The position numbers were made by a program, and so were the translations under genes. From CAIKMD01 sp963729935 (GTDB lineage Bacteria > Pseudomonadota > Alphaproteobacteria > ATCC43930 > CGMCC-115725), in contig CAVSPW010000004.1 of assembly GCA_963729935.1 (NCBI GenBank), positions 1-64,000 on the forward strand: a DNA stretch of 64,000 nt, written 5' to 3'. The notes under the pieces are model-generated. The model was not told the DNA's origin, did no database searches, and was given only the letters and a program-made list of their open reading frames with translations. Below, piece after piece: positions 7,567 to 15,392 of the stretch (within the stretch, counting starts at the first letter, position 1; the number at the start of each line of letters is the position of its first letter).

Positions 7567-8559
7567 TGAGTCGAGCGCGTTCGGCGCGAAGAGCTCGTCG
7601 AGCGTGACCACGCGCGCCGTCAGGCCTTGCTGGTTGGAATAGCGCGCCGCGGTTTCGAGCGTCGCGCGATTGACCTTGATCCCGTGCTCGACGATCCGCG
7701 TCGCCAGGGCCTGGCGATGCTCCGGCGGCACGAGGCCGGTCTCGAGATGATAGGCGACATGCTCGCGCCGCTCGCTGTCGGCGATGTCGTTCGCCCGATT
7801 GAACGCCTCGAGGATGTTGATCACCACCCAGGGATCGCGCTCGAACGCCGCGCGCTTGACCACCATGCCGTGATTGATCGGATAGATGCCGGTCTTCTTG
7901 TAATAGCGGATGGCCTCGGCGGCGGTGTCCGGGAAGAGCGGCCTGATATCGGGATGCGCCTCGAGATCGACATCGCTGCGGTCGAGATGGCCGGGGACGC
8001 CGACATAGGACATGCAGGCGTCGAGCTCGCCCGCGAGGATCATCGAGGCAATGCTTTTCTCGGGCGGAATCGGATTGACGGCGACCCCCGGCGGCGCCTT
8101 GAAGCCGATGGCGCCGCCATGGCTGCGCGCCGGCAGGCGCTCCATGAAAAAAATCATGTCCTTGGGCACGACGCCGAACTCGTTCTCGAGAACGCCGCGG
8201 GTCCAGAGCGCCGAGGTCTGCACATATTCCGGCACGCCGATGCGCTTGCCCTTGAGATCGGCGGGGCCGGCGATCTTCGCGTCCCGGCGCACGAAGATGC
8301 CGGTATGGTAGAAGCGCCGCGTCGTGAATACCGGGATGCCGATAAACCGGTCGTCGCCGCGGGCGCGGATCATCATCAGCTCCGACATCGACATTTCGGA
8401 AACGTCGAACTCGGCGGCGCTCAATTGCCGCCAAAAGATCTCCGGCGGCCGAAGCACGGTCTTGGCGAAGTCGATGCCCTCGGGCTTGACGCGCCCGTCG
8501 ATGACCGGCCGGGTGCGCGGATTGCTGGTGATGGCGAGGCTGAGCTTCAGATCGGCCAT
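7564..8559 (-). CDS. 4,5-dihydroxyphthalate decarboxylase-like / periplasmic-binding-fold protein
   Basis: This 331-residue protein belongs to the group often annotated as 4,5-dihydroxyphthalate decarboxylase (Pht5-like), which shares the NMT1-type binding-protein fold. Features are SLAITSNPRTRPVIDG at the N-terminus, FDVSEMSMSEL, LKGKRIGVPEYVQTSALW and the YPINHGMVV motif. No signal peptide is seen, which argues for a cytoplasmic enzyme or regulator-like role rather than transport. The start at 8559 is chosen because GGAGAGGAAAC sits directly upstream; an earlier ATG would add an arginine-rich stretch. Many members have not been tested for activity, so the decarboxylase name is only a family label. 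Confidence 0.78.
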   Translation of the reverse strand: MADLKLSLAITSNPRTRPVIDGRVKPEGIDFAKTVLRPPEIFWRQLSAAEFDVSEMSMSELMMIRARGDDRFIGIPVFTTRRFYHTGIFVRRDAKIAGPADLKGKRIGVPEYVQTSALWTRGVLENEFGVVPKDMIFFMERLPARSHGGAIGFKAPPGVAVNPIPPEKSIASMILAGELDACMSYVGVPGHLDRSDVDLEAHPDIRPLFPDTAAEAIRYYKKTGIYPINHGMVVKRAAFERDPWVVINILEAFNRANDIADSERREHVAYHLETGLVPPEHRQALATRIVEHGIKVNRATLETAARYSNQQGLTARVVTLDELFAPNALDS

Positions 8560-8822
8560 GTTTCCTCTCCGCCCTGGCGGGCGATGATCGCGGCGCCGGC
8601 GCGTGTGGGCCGAAGCCTTCGTCAACAGCGGCGACGCGCGGTGCCGTGGGCGGCGTTGCGCCCCCTCTTGAAACTATGGCGAAGGATCGCGCGGCGCACA
8701 ACGGGTGAGCCCTGACGACATCCGCGCCGCGTCCGTGGCCGGCGCGACGGTCCCGCGCAGCGTTGCCGTCTCGCCGACGGGCCTCGAGGGTTCCTCGCGC
8801 GTGAACGCCGCGGCGGGCGCGA

Positions 8823-9839
8823 TTACGACCCGGCGCGGATGGCGGCGATCTCCTTGCGGAAAGCGGCGAGTACCTTCGCGCCGTTGGGCGTGTGCTTCTC
8901 CCAATCGACGATCACCGGCTGGATCCGGGCCTTCCACGTCGCGAGCTCTGCGGGCGGCAGCTTGTAGATCGACTGGTTGCCCATCTTCTCGGTGATCGCG
9001 ATGTTCTCGGTCTCGGTATCGTCGATCACCTTGTTGAACCAGTTGGTGTAGACCGTGCCGATATTGGCATCGATCGCCTTTTTCGCCTTGCCCGACAGCC
9101 TCGCATAGCTCTTGTTGTTCATGATCATGATCGCGGCCTCGCCGCCGAGCGAAGCCCGCACGTGATTATGCGCGATATCGGTCAGCTTGAACGAGACGGT
9201 GGCGGGCCAGCCGATCGTCGCGCCCTGGATCGTGCCGCGCTGGAGCGCCTGATAGACCTCGTTGATCGGCAGCGAGATCGGCGTGCCGCCGAGCGCGTCC
9301 AGGGTCTGTCCGGCGAGGCGGCCCTGGACGCTGATCTTGACGCCCTTGAGATCGTCCAGGGTCTTGACCGGCGCCACGGTGTGGTAGGAGGCGTTGGCGA
9401 ACACGCCGAAGGCGACCGGCTTCACCTTCGTCCACTCATGGGCGATGACGCCCTTGTCGTAAAGCCGCTGCAGCGCCAGCCCCGCCTCATGGGCGTTTTC
9501 GGCCTCGAAGGGCAGGGTGGCGACCAAGGTCTGCGGGAATTGCGACGACACGGGCCCCAAGATGCAGAAGGCGAGATCGGCGACGCCGTTCTGCACGCGG
9601 TCGAGCGTGTTCCGCATATCGACAAGCGTGTAGCCGACATAGACCTGCACATGAAGGGTGCCGCCGGATTCCTTGTCGATCTTCTCCGACCACGGCTTGA
9701 CGAGGTCCGTGTGGATCGACGCGTTGGGCGGGCCGGGATCGCCGTATTTCAGCAGGATCGGCTCGTCGGCGAAGGCGGCGGCGGAAACGGCCGTCATCGC
9801 GGTCGCGGCGGCGAGGAAGGACAGTGTGCGGCGTTTCAT
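8823..9839 (-). CDS. TRAP transporter substrate-binding protein (DctP family)
   Basis: A 338-residue extracytoplasmic binding protein of the TRAP (DctP) family. The signal peptide covers about residues 1-22, ending AAAFA before DEPILLKYGD. Family motifs include KEIDKESGG-like KIDKESGGTL, the LDDLKGVKISVQG strand and the GTIQGATIGWPA region that lines the carboxylate site. TRAP systems take up organic acids with sodium. The DctQ and DctM membrane partners are missing next to it. The start at 9839 has GGGAGACATCGG upstream. It is the third binding protein within 4 kb, all unlinked to permeases. Confidence 0.88.
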   Translation of the reverse strand: MKRRTLSFLAAATAMTAVSAAAFADEPILLKYGDPGPPNASIHTDLVKPWSEKIDKESGGTLHVQVYVGYTLVDMRNTLDRVQNGVADLAFCILGPVSSQFPQTLVATLPFEAENAHEAGLALQRLYDKGVIAHEWTKVKPVAFGVFANASYHTVAPVKTLDDLKGVKISVQGRLAGQTLDALGGTPISLPINEVYQALQRGTIQGATIGWPATVSFKLTDIAHNHVRASLGGEAAIMIMNNKSYARLSGKAKKAIDANIGTVYTNWFNKVIDDTETENIAITEKMGNQSIYKLPPAELATWKARIQPVIVDWEKHTPNGAKVLAAFRKEIAAIRAGS

Positions 9840-9996
9840 CCGATGTCTCCCTGGTTCGTTGTCGAGTATCCCGCGGCCGTTGTCCGGCACGCGCTTTGCA
9901 GCGTGCCCCAGAGACTCCCGCATGGGGAAAACCGAGTCAAGCGCGGCGCCGCCGCGCGGACGGCGCTCGAGATCGACGCGGGCGCGCCATACCGGA

Positions 9997-10251
9997 TCAG
10001 GCGCGCTTGATGAGCCGGATGATCGCCAGAAGGATCACCGCGCCGACGGTGGCGCTGATTACCGCGCCGATGATTCCCATGCCGATGAAGATGCCGAGCG
10101 CGCCGAAGGTCCAGGCGCCTATGAAGGCACCGACCACGCCCACGACGATGTCGCCGATCAGGCCGAAGCCGCTGCCGCGCACGATCTTGCCGGCGAGCCA
10201 GCCTGCGATCACGCCGACCAGCAGCAAGACGATGAGACTATCGATGCCCAT
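9997..10251 (-). CDS. GlsB/YeaQ/YmgE-family small membrane protein
   Basis: An 84-residue protein that is nearly all membrane, with three glycine-rich helices (VLLLVGVIAGWLAGKIV, GDIVVGVVGAFIGAW, GIIGAVISATVGAVILL). This matches the transglycosylase-associated/GlsB stress family, which is often induced by general stress; its molecular role is unresolved. The start at 10251 has GAGGGAAAG upstream. It is a monocistronic leftward gene; the divergent neighbour is the TMEM175-like gene. Confidence 0.88.
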   Translation of the reverse strand: MGIDSLIVLLLVGVIAGWLAGKIVRGSGFGLIGDIVVGVVGAFIGAWTFGALGIFIGMGIIGAVISATVGAVILLAIIRLIKRA

Positions 10252-10619
10252 GATGGTTCTTTCCCTCGAGGAATGCTGTTTATTGCGCCGCCCGCGGCGA
10301 CGCGTGCGCGCCAAGCTCTTATGACGTCGTCCGGGGATGGTCAATCCGATCGTCTCGGCGGGGCGCGCAACGCGCGGGATCGCGGAGAAAATTCCAGAAC
10401 GGCACCGCGGTCGTCGAAACGCCGGCGCAGATCCTCCGCTCCCGCCATAAACGCGACTTGCGCCCTCGCCGGGCGCGAATCCGAATCAAGCGGGTAGAGC
10501 GGCCGATGCCGATCGGGCACATCGATAGCGGAAAGCCTCCCGGCCGGAAGGCGGCAATGCTAAGCTCCGCTTCTTCTTGCGACGAGCAATTCGCGCGGAT
10601 CGGGCCGGATCGGGGAACC
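10252..10619. other. Divergent intergenic region
   Basis: These 368 bases lie between the leftward YeaQ-like gene and the rightward TMEM175-like gene. Upstream in-frame extensions of both genes are arginine-rich and lack ribosome binding sites. No operator was recognised. Confidence 0.45.
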
Positions 10620-11201
10620 ATGGGGAAAGATCGTCTCGCCGCGTTCAGCGACGGCGTCATCGCCATCATCATCACCATCATGGTGCTGGAGCTGAAGGTG
10701 CCTCACGGGGCGAGCTGGAGCGTGTTGGCTTCCGTCGCGCCGCGTTTTCTCAGCTATGTGTTGAGCTTCATCTATCTGGCGATCTATTGGAACAACCATC
10801 ACCATCTCCTCCATACGGTGACGCGGGTCGACGGGCTCATCCTCTGGGCCAATTCTCATCTCCTCTTCTGGCTTTCTCTCATTCCGGCGGCGACGGCGTG
10901 GATGGGCGAAAATTATTCGGCTTCGATCCCGATCGCGGTCTATGGCGCGATCCTGCTGATGCCGGCCATCGCGTATTATTTGCTGCAGAGGGCGATCATG
11001 CATAAGCAAGGGCCGCACTCCGTCCTTGCGGCGGCGCTCGGCGGCGACATCAAGGGCAAGATATCGCCGGTCCTTTATGTCGCGGGCATCGCGCTCGCCT
11101 TCTTCAACACGTGGTTCGCGATCGCTCTTTATGTACTCGTCGCGATCATGTGGCTGATTCCCGATCGGCGGATCGAGAAGGTCCTGCGCGAAAGCCGATG
11201 A
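10620..11201 (+). CDS. TMEM175-family (DUF1211) potassium-channel-like protein
   Basis: A 193-residue, six-segment membrane protein. It opens with the family hallmark RLAAFSDGVIAIIIT (pattern R...FSDGV.AI..T), which in bacterial TMEM175 lines a potassium-selective pore assembled as a tetramer. A second conserved stretch is YWNNHHHLLHTV after TM2. The start at 10620 (GGGGAACC upstream) places the hallmark at residue 4, as usual; a longer upstream frame is not needed. Channel function is known for some bacterial homologs and only inferred here. Confidence 0.85.
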   Translation: MGKDRLAAFSDGVIAIIITIMVLELKVPHGASWSVLASVAPRFLSYVLSFIYLAIYWNNHHHLLHTVTRVDGLILWANSHLLFWLSLIPAATAWMGENYSASIPIAVYGAILLMPAIAYYLLQRAIMHKQGPHSVLAAALGGDIKGKISPVLYVAGIALAFFNTWFAIALYVLVAIMWLIPDRRIEKVLRESR

Positions 11202-11474
11202 CGGGCGGCTCGGTCCGGCGATCCGCAGCGTAGTGTGCGCCGATCGTGAAGAGGAACGGGTTGCCGCCTTGTAAACCCGGCTCTTCGTCCCCACATCTTG
11301 AAGTATCGCAGGATAGAAACAACCTAGGCAGCTGCGGCAGAGAGGGACGCGCACTCCCGCCTGAAAGGCGAAGATGCGTCCCATGAAATCCCTGTTCCTT
11401 TCCCCGATCGTCGTTCCCGTTTTCCCGCCGCTCTCATCCCCGGCGATGCGCCTTGCCGCGCCAAGGTGTGTGCG

Positions 11475-11984
11475 ATGAGCGGATCCGCGGCGGCAGCGCG
11501 TTCGGTGTTCTCCCTCCGAACTTCCATCTTCAACGATTTCCTTTTCGCGCCAGTGGGAGAGGAGGAAAACGGCATGGTCCTCACCGCGCTCTCCGCGCTC
11601 GCCCGGTCCGGCGTCGATCCCTGGGATGAAGCGGACCGGCTGAGCCAGTTGCCGCGTGAAACCGCGACAGCGAATTTAACATCGGTGATTTCGAAACTGC
11701 CGAACGGGCGATGGGCCCCGTCGACGACGGGAAACATCGCCGCGCGCCTGATCGCCCTCCTGCCGGCCAAACGCGATCCCGAGACGCGAGCGAAGCCGAG
11801 CGGACCCGCGATGAATCCGCTGTCGGGCCGCATGGTCATGTTCGCGCTCATCTTTCTCGTCAACGCCGTGGTGTTCTCGGTTCTGAGAAACCACGAGCCG
11901 CAACCATCCTTGGAGCAGAGTGCAAGCACGAGCGCGAGCTCGACCATCGCGCCGCCGCCAGTGCCGCAAGTCGATTCCAAATAG
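11475..11984 (+). CDS. Hypothetical protein with a C-terminal membrane anchor
   Basis: About 169 residues, not assigned to a named family. The first half (FNDFLFAPVGEEENGMVLTALSALARSGVDPW, here described in part) is a soluble helical region of a type seen in other Hyphomicrobiales proteins. A single hydrophobic helix at about 117-133 (MVMFALIFLVNAVVFSV) is followed by a short Ser/Pro tail. The layout suggests an anchored protein with its larger N-terminal domain in the cytoplasm. A GTG nine bases upstream is an alternative start. The next small gene begins seven bases after the stop, so the two are probably co-transcribed. Confidence 0.62.
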   Translation: MSGSAAAARSVFSLRTSIFNDFLFAPVGEEENGMVLTALSALARSGVDPWDEADRLSQLPRETATANLTSVISKLPNGRWAPSTTGNIAARLIALLPAKRDPETRAKPSGPAMNPLSGRMVMFALIFLVNAVVFSVLRNHEPQPSLEQSASTSASSTIAPPPVPQVDSK

Positions 11985-11991
11985 AATCGAG

Positions 11992-12180
11992 ATGAACCTT
12001 TGGACGGCGATCAAGCGTTTCGACAAGCGTTCCGACGAATGGGCGAGGGCGGCGGTCGAAAGAACCATCGCCCATCTCGACCGGCCCCAGGATCGAGCGG
12101 CGCAGCCGGGCAAGAAACATCTCGCAATCTGGGACCTGCTCGCGCGAGGCCTGAGCGCCGGAAAGAAATCGGGTCGATAG
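11992..12180 (+). CDS. Small hypothetical protein
   Basis: A 62-residue charged, mostly helical protein (starts MNLWTAIKRFDKRSDEWA). It begins seven bases after the preceding stop and ends before a terminator-like hairpin, which suggests a two-gene unit. No family was recognised. Host-like codon usage supports coding, but the ribosome binding site is weak. Confidence 0.5.
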   Translation: MNLWTAIKRFDKRSDEWARAAVERTIAHLDRPQDRAAQPGKKHLAIWDLLARGLSAGKKSGR

Positions 12181-12207
12181 ACGATCGAAAAAATAACGCG
12201 GCACGAA

Positions 12208-12238
12208 AGCCCGCTCGGCTCGCCCGCGCGGGCTGTTT
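12208..12238 (+). terminator. Terminator-like hairpin
   Basis: AGCCCGC at 12208-12214 pairs with GCGGGCT at 12228-12234, followed by GTTTG. The sequence CGCCCGCGCGGGCT plus TTTGATTC recurs at 15511-15533 with one mismatch. Confidence 0.55.
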
Positions 12239-12271
12239 GATTCGCGGGTGGCGGCCCCCTCGCGCCCTGCC

Positions 12272-12673
12272 TCAGACGGTCCCGCCCTTGCTCGATCGCA
12301 TGCCGTCGACGCTGTAGCTGCCGGCGCCGGCGACATAGACGAGGAGCAGCCCGCCGAGAATGGCGAGGTTCTTCGAGAAGTTGGTGTATTGCCCGACGAA
12401 CTGCGCTTGCGGGACTTGCCAATAGCGGTGCGCGAGCGCGGTGGCGATGACGACGTAGAGAACGCCCAGCAGCGCGCCCCACCGCGTCTCGATCCCGAGG
12501 ATCAAGGACAGTACGATGAGCGCCTCGGCGATGATCGCGACCCAGCTCAAGATCGCGGGCGCCGGCAGGCCGAGGCTTCCCAGATAACCGGGATTGGGCG
12601 ACCCGAGCCACGCCGTCATCAGGAACACGAGCGCGATCAAGGTCCGCCCGACGAGCAAAAGCAGGTTGTTCAT
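12272..12673 (-). CDS. DoxX-family membrane protein
   Basis: A 133-residue protein with four hydrophobic segments, matching DoxX/SURF4-like proteins (VGRTLIALVFLMTAWLG, IIAEALIVLSLILGI, GVLYVVIATALAHRY, NLAILGGLLLVYVAG). DoxX relatives are associated with quinone-linked thiosulfate oxidation or redox stress, but most are uncharacterised. The start at 12673 follows a GGGGGGAAGCC sequence. It stands alone and is read leftward. Confidence 0.82.
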   Translation of the reverse strand: MNNLLLLVGRTLIALVFLMTAWLGSPNPGYLGSLGLPAPAILSWVAIIAEALIVLSLILGIETRWGALLGVLYVVIATALAHRYWQVPQAQFVGQYTNFSKNLAILGGLLLVYVAGAGSYSVDGMRSSKGGTV

Positions 12674-12862
12674 GGCTTCCCCCCAGAGCAAGTTTTCGTT
12701 GTTCGCAAAGCTTATGACAGCGCGCCTTCCGCGCCAACAGAAGCCTTGCGCAAGACGATCGCACCGCAAAGAGCAGCGCGACCGGGGGGCGTGGCGACTC
12801 ACGCGAAGGCCCGGCCCATGATTGAGACGCGCGTTGATGTTCTTATTTTGTTCTTGACTAGT

Positions 12863-12880
12863 CCGGATGGTGCTGTCCGT
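12863..12880. repeat. Left inverted repeat of the candidate transposon
   Basis: TCCGGATGGTGCTGTCCG matches the reverse complement of 15447-15464 at 17 of 18 positions. The repeat is itself partly palindromic (CCGGAC...GTCCGG in the other copy). Confidence 0.7.
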
Positions 12881-12903
12881 TTTAGGACACCCCTAGCGGT
12901 AAA

Positions 12904-13122
12904 TTAGGACATCTTTCCCGATAGCGCGCGTAGCCGCTGGCTGGTTTGGCGGCACTCATACTTAATGTCAGCCACCATGGCCCACATGCCCAGGCCCCAC
13001 GCAGCGATAAGCAACTCAGTTAGGTGATTCCATCCCCATTCGATAACTGCGATAGTCACCTGAACCGCAAAGACCACCACAAAGGCGGCGACCTGCAACG
13101 CGGACAAAAGAATCCCTTCCAT
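12904..13122 (-). CDS. Small two-helix membrane protein coupled to the transposase
   Basis: A 72-residue protein with two hydrophobic helices (AFVVVFAVQVTIAVIEW and LLIAAWGLGMWAMVA) and a basic cytoplasmic tail. It begins eight bases after the transposase stop, and its ribosome binding site (GGAGGGG) overlaps the end of that gene, so the two are translated from one message. It ends within 25 bases of the left inverted repeat. No family was recognised. Holin-like or toxin-like small membrane proteins have this layout, but nothing in the sequence proves such a role. Confidence 0.55.
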   Translation of the reverse strand: MEGILLSALQVAAFVVVFAVQVTIAVIEWGWNHLTELLIAAWGLGMWAMVADIKYECRQTSQRLRALSGKMS

Positions 13123-13130
13123 TTCCCCTC

Positions 13131-14018
13131 CTAAATGCGGTTCCCGTCGATTACCCGGAACCGGCCATGTTGCCGCCCCTGCGGGCGTTCGAACGTTTCT
13201 TCAAGTGCAGCCGCCACCAGCTCGCGCACCGTCCAGACATGATCGGCGACGCCGAGTTGCATTGCAGGTGTGACCCGATGCGCTTCATGCACGCGGCACA
13301 GATTGTACCAAGCGGCATAGAGCGCCGTCGCGGCGATATGGTTCTCCAGCTTCTTTGAAAAGGCATTCGTCAACCGCGTGAAGCGACGTTGCTGCATCCG
13401 CAACGTGAGATTCTGCCGTTCGACGTAGCTGGTCGAAATAAATTGCGGATCGCCCAGGACGGCCTTGCGGCTTACCGATACTACATGGCCTGGCGAGTAC
13501 CGGCGCGCGGCTTCGCTCCCGGCAGTTACCTTGTAGTTCTTATCGATCGTGCCGTAGTCGATCTGCCAGCCGAATTCCTGTTCGATGGCGAATGGGTACG
13601 CGCGAAACGCATCCGACGAAATCTCGGGCGAGCCGATGACGCGAGCGCGAAGATCGGCGAGAAAGATTTTCGTGTTAGCCGAGTCACGCTTACCGGTGTG
13701 ATGTGACAGGATCGCCTTGCTGGTCCCGTCGATGGCAATAAACGTGTACTGATCGCCGATCGTATCGGGGTCGCTCGCGGTGATCTTGTTCCGCTTCTTG
13801 CCGACGTATTGCCAAATCTCGTCGAGCTCGATCCGGTTGACGCGCAGATCGCGCATGAGGCCATCGTGGAGCTTGGCGCAGCCCACGCCGACATCATGGC
13901 CAAGGCGCATGATGGTGTCGCGGTGAACGCCGGTCAGACGTTCGACCGCTCGGATTGAGCAGCCCTCGGTGAGGGCGGCGACGATCTCAACTTGCTTGTC
14001 GCGGGGTAGAACATTCAT
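13131..14018 (-). CDS. IS1-family-type DDE transposase
   Basis: A 295-residue transposase of the single-frame group annotated as IS1 family. An N-terminal helix-turn-helix lies at about 18-40 (GCSIRAVERLTGVHRDTI). The catalytic domain starts with IELDEIWQYVGKK (D66 likely the first acid), continues through YTFIAIDGTSKAILSH and SSDAFRAY, and ends with the conserved STSYVERQNLTLRM segment that carries the Glu. The frame is complete with no stops. Unlike classical IS1, no InsA zinc-finger frame or frameshift is needed. The start at 14018 is the family N-terminus MNVLPRDKQV. Confidence 0.88.
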   Translation of the reverse strand: MNVLPRDKQVEIVAALTEGCSIRAVERLTGVHRDTIMRLGHDVGVGCAKLHDGLMRDLRVNRIELDEIWQYVGKKRNKITASDPDTIGDQYTFIAIDGTSKAILSHHTGKRDSANTKIFLADLRARVIGSPEISSDAFRAYPFAIEQEFGWQIDYGTIDKNYKVTAGSEAARRYSPGHVVSVSRKAVLGDPQFISTSYVERQNLTLRMQQRRFTRLTNAFSKKLENHIAATALYAAWYNLCRVHEAHRVTPAMQLGVADHVWTVRELVAAALEETFERPQGRQHGRFRVIDGNRI

Positions 14019-14122
14019 GGGGCCAATCCATGGGTTGGGACTGGCCGTGGCAGATGCAGCCGCAAGACGCTATATTACGCCAAGCGGTCATAACCTGGGG
14101 GCCAATCCTGGGTTTGTGATCC

Positions 14123-14154
14123 GGGGTCGGCGTTGTTGACGCAACGTCGGCCCC
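14123..14154 (-). other. Strong hairpin 3' of the tRNA-like gene
   Basis: GGGGTCGGCGTTG at 14123-14135 pairs with CAACGTCGGCCCC at 14142-14154 (two wobble pairs) around a six-base loop. It lies 11 bases beyond the tRNA-like 3' end. No U-tract follows in either direction, so it is more likely a processing or stability element than a simple terminator. Confidence 0.5.
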
Positions 14155-14164
14155 ACTGATTAGA

Positions 14165-14272
14165 TGGCGGAAACGAGGGGATTCGAACCCCTGGAGCGCT
14201 AGGAGGGTTTTGGACGCCCAAGCACTCGCCGGAGTGTAGGTCCGGTGCAATAGGCCGCTCTGCCACGTTTCC
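14165..14272 (-). tRNA. Divergent type-II tRNA-like gene (position 34-36 reads UAC)
   Basis: The 108 bases including an encoded CCA fold as a tRNA. The 7-bp acceptor is GGAAACG with CGTTTCC, then G73 and CCA. A 17-base D-arm (GCAGAGCGG...TTGC) has the length seen in tRNA-Ser, the 5-bp anticodon stem is CCGGA/TCCGG, and the T-arm AGGGG TTCGAAT CCCCT is perfect. Two things are odd. The seven-base anticodon loop is CCTACAC, so position 33 is C, not the near-universal U. The variable arm is about 36 bases with a 6-bp stem GAGTGC/GCGCTC. By position the anticodon would be UAC (Val codon GUA), yet the body looks Ser/Leu/Tyr-like. It may be a non-standard tRNA or a tRNA mimic. Confidence 0.6.
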
Positions 14273-14278
14273 GCACGC

Positions 14279-14315
14279 AAAAACGCCTCGCCAGCTAAGT
14301 CACTGGCGGGGCGTT
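14279..14315 (-). terminator. Rho-independent terminator just upstream of the tRNA-like gene
   Basis: On the minus strand AACGCCCCGCCAG pairs with CTGGCGAGGCGTT (13 bp, one wobble), followed by a five-base U-run. It ends seven bases before the tRNA-like 5' end, so it would stop leftward transcripts entering from the right and insulate the RNA and transposase genes. Confidence 0.68.
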
Positions 14316-14379
14316 CTCTTTCGGCTGCTTCCTTAAGCATAAGGCCAGTTTAGGACACCCGGCAGCGTCTCGTCAACGG

Positions 14380-14422
14380 AAATCGCTTTTTCCGCTTATA
14401 AAATCGCTTTAGAAATTGCTTT
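14380..14422 (+). promoter_or_regulatory. Three direct repeats (AAATCGCTTT) in the passenger promoter
   Basis: AAATCGCTTT occurs at 14380-14389 and 14401-14410, and AAATTGCTTT at 14413-14422. The first two are 21 bp apart (two helical turns). Each unit is partly palindromic (AAA..TTT). The third overlaps the -35 element of the passenger promoter. This looks like an operator, possibly for the passenger's own DNA-binding product. Confidence 0.55.
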
Positions 14423-14444
14423 TATCGGAGCGGCACAATATAAA
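14416..14444 (+). promoter_or_regulatory. Sigma-70-type promoter of the passenger gene
   Basis: TTGCTT at 14416-14421 and TATAAA at 14439-14444 are separated by 17 bases, which is unusually consensus-like for this genome. The transcript would start about 20 bases before the GGAG ribosome binding site at 14461. Confidence 0.6.
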
Positions 14445-14471
14445 TGCTTCAGGCAACCATGGAGCAAACCA

Positions 14472-15392
14472 ATGACCGGCCGAGCCAAAAGCCCGATGTA
14501 CCCCAATTATTCACTGCGGAAGGCAATCGGAAATGCGCAAACGATATTTAACGCTGATCGTCGCAATCCGATAGATCGAGAAGTCGCTGTTAAGCATATG
14601 GGTTATACTGGCCTAAGTGGCGCGGCCGACAAAGCTATTTCAACAATGATGCAGTACGGATTGCTTGAGAAATGCGGTAAAGGCGAGGTCCGAATTTCTC
14701 AACGCGCCATCGATATACTGCATCCAGACAATGAGAGCGACCGCAAGCGGGCCTTGGCCCAAGCAGCCTTTGCGCCCCCTCTGTTTAAAACGCTTAAGGC
14801 CCGCTTCACGGATGATCGTTTTTCAGAGGAAGCTCTCCGGTCCTTCCTGATGCGGGAAGGGTTTTTAGAGCGAGCGGTTTCTCCAGTTGTGAGCGCCTAT
14901 TCCGAAACAACGGCTTTCCTGGCGCAAGAGAAAGCTTACGAAAGCGGTGGAGCGCCGGGTGCAGGACGTGAAGAATCAGAGCTGCCGGACGATGAAGAAA
15001 CAAAGTTCGGTGGCGCGTCTATCGGCGACCTCATTCAATGGGAGTTTGGCGGTGCACTTCAACTGCCGGAACCTCGCCGGGTTCGCGCCGTTTCCGACGA
15101 TGGGCAATGGGTGTTCATCGAACAAAGCGAAACGGGAATCCCGATGGACGAAGTGATCGTTGATCAAAAAGGTGTCGCACCGAAAGTTGTACCAAAGCCA
15201 CCAGTGCTACCGTTGGTCGAAGAATCGACAGCGAAAGGCACGCGCCGCGAAGTGTTTGCGCTGGACGAAGGGGACGTTGTGCTGACGTTCCCTGCCGATC
15301 TGTCGTCAACCAGCTTTGAGGACTTGGACGCATACCTAAAGGTGTTCATCGCGAAGATGCGCCGTCGTTCCGGCATCGCGGAAAGCAAGTAG
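14472..15392 (+). CDS. Winged-helix-like passenger protein of the transposon
   Basis: A 306-residue protein of no named family. The first ~85 residues look like a winged helix: SLRKAIGNAQTIF, then AVKHMGYTGLSGAADKAIST, then a YGLLEKCGKGEVRISQRAIDIL wing. The middle is acidic and proline-rich (about 160-250), and the end (EGDVVLTFPADLSSTSFEDL) is a compact domain. The protein is soluble with no signal peptide. The start at 14472 has GGAG at the right distance and its own promoter. GC is low compared with host genes. It could be a transcription factor controlling the element or an accessory or defence gene; the sequence alone does not decide. Confidence 0.72.
   Translation: MTGRAKSPMYPNYSLRKAIGNAQTIFNADRRNPIDREVAVKHMGYTGLSGAADKAISTMMQYGLLEKCGKGEVRISQRAIDILHPDNESDRKRALAQAAFAPPLFKTLKARFTDDRFSEEALRSFLMREGFLERAVSPVVSAYSETTAFLAQEKAYESGGAPGAGREESELPDDEETKFGGASIGDLIQWEFGGALQLPEPRRVRAVSDDGQWVFIEQSETGIPMDEVIVDQKGVAPKVVPKPPVLPLVEESTAKGTRREVFALDEGDVVLTFPADLSSTSFEDLDAYLKVFIAKMRRRSGIAESK

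Noticed and set aside
12831..12862. Target-site duplication of the transposon
   Set aside because: No 8- or 9-bp direct repeat could be found on both sides of the inverted repeats.
14123..14154. Hairpin as terminator of the tRNA-like gene
   Set aside because: No U-tract follows on either strand, so it is listed as a hairpin only.
13987..14340. Leftward ORF crossing the tRNA-like gene
   Set aside because: It runs through the tRNA-like fold and the terminator and has no recognisable protein features. A 34-codon stretch rich in Cys (about 13987-14091) was considered as an InsA-like zinc finger, but it lacks the spacing of that domain.
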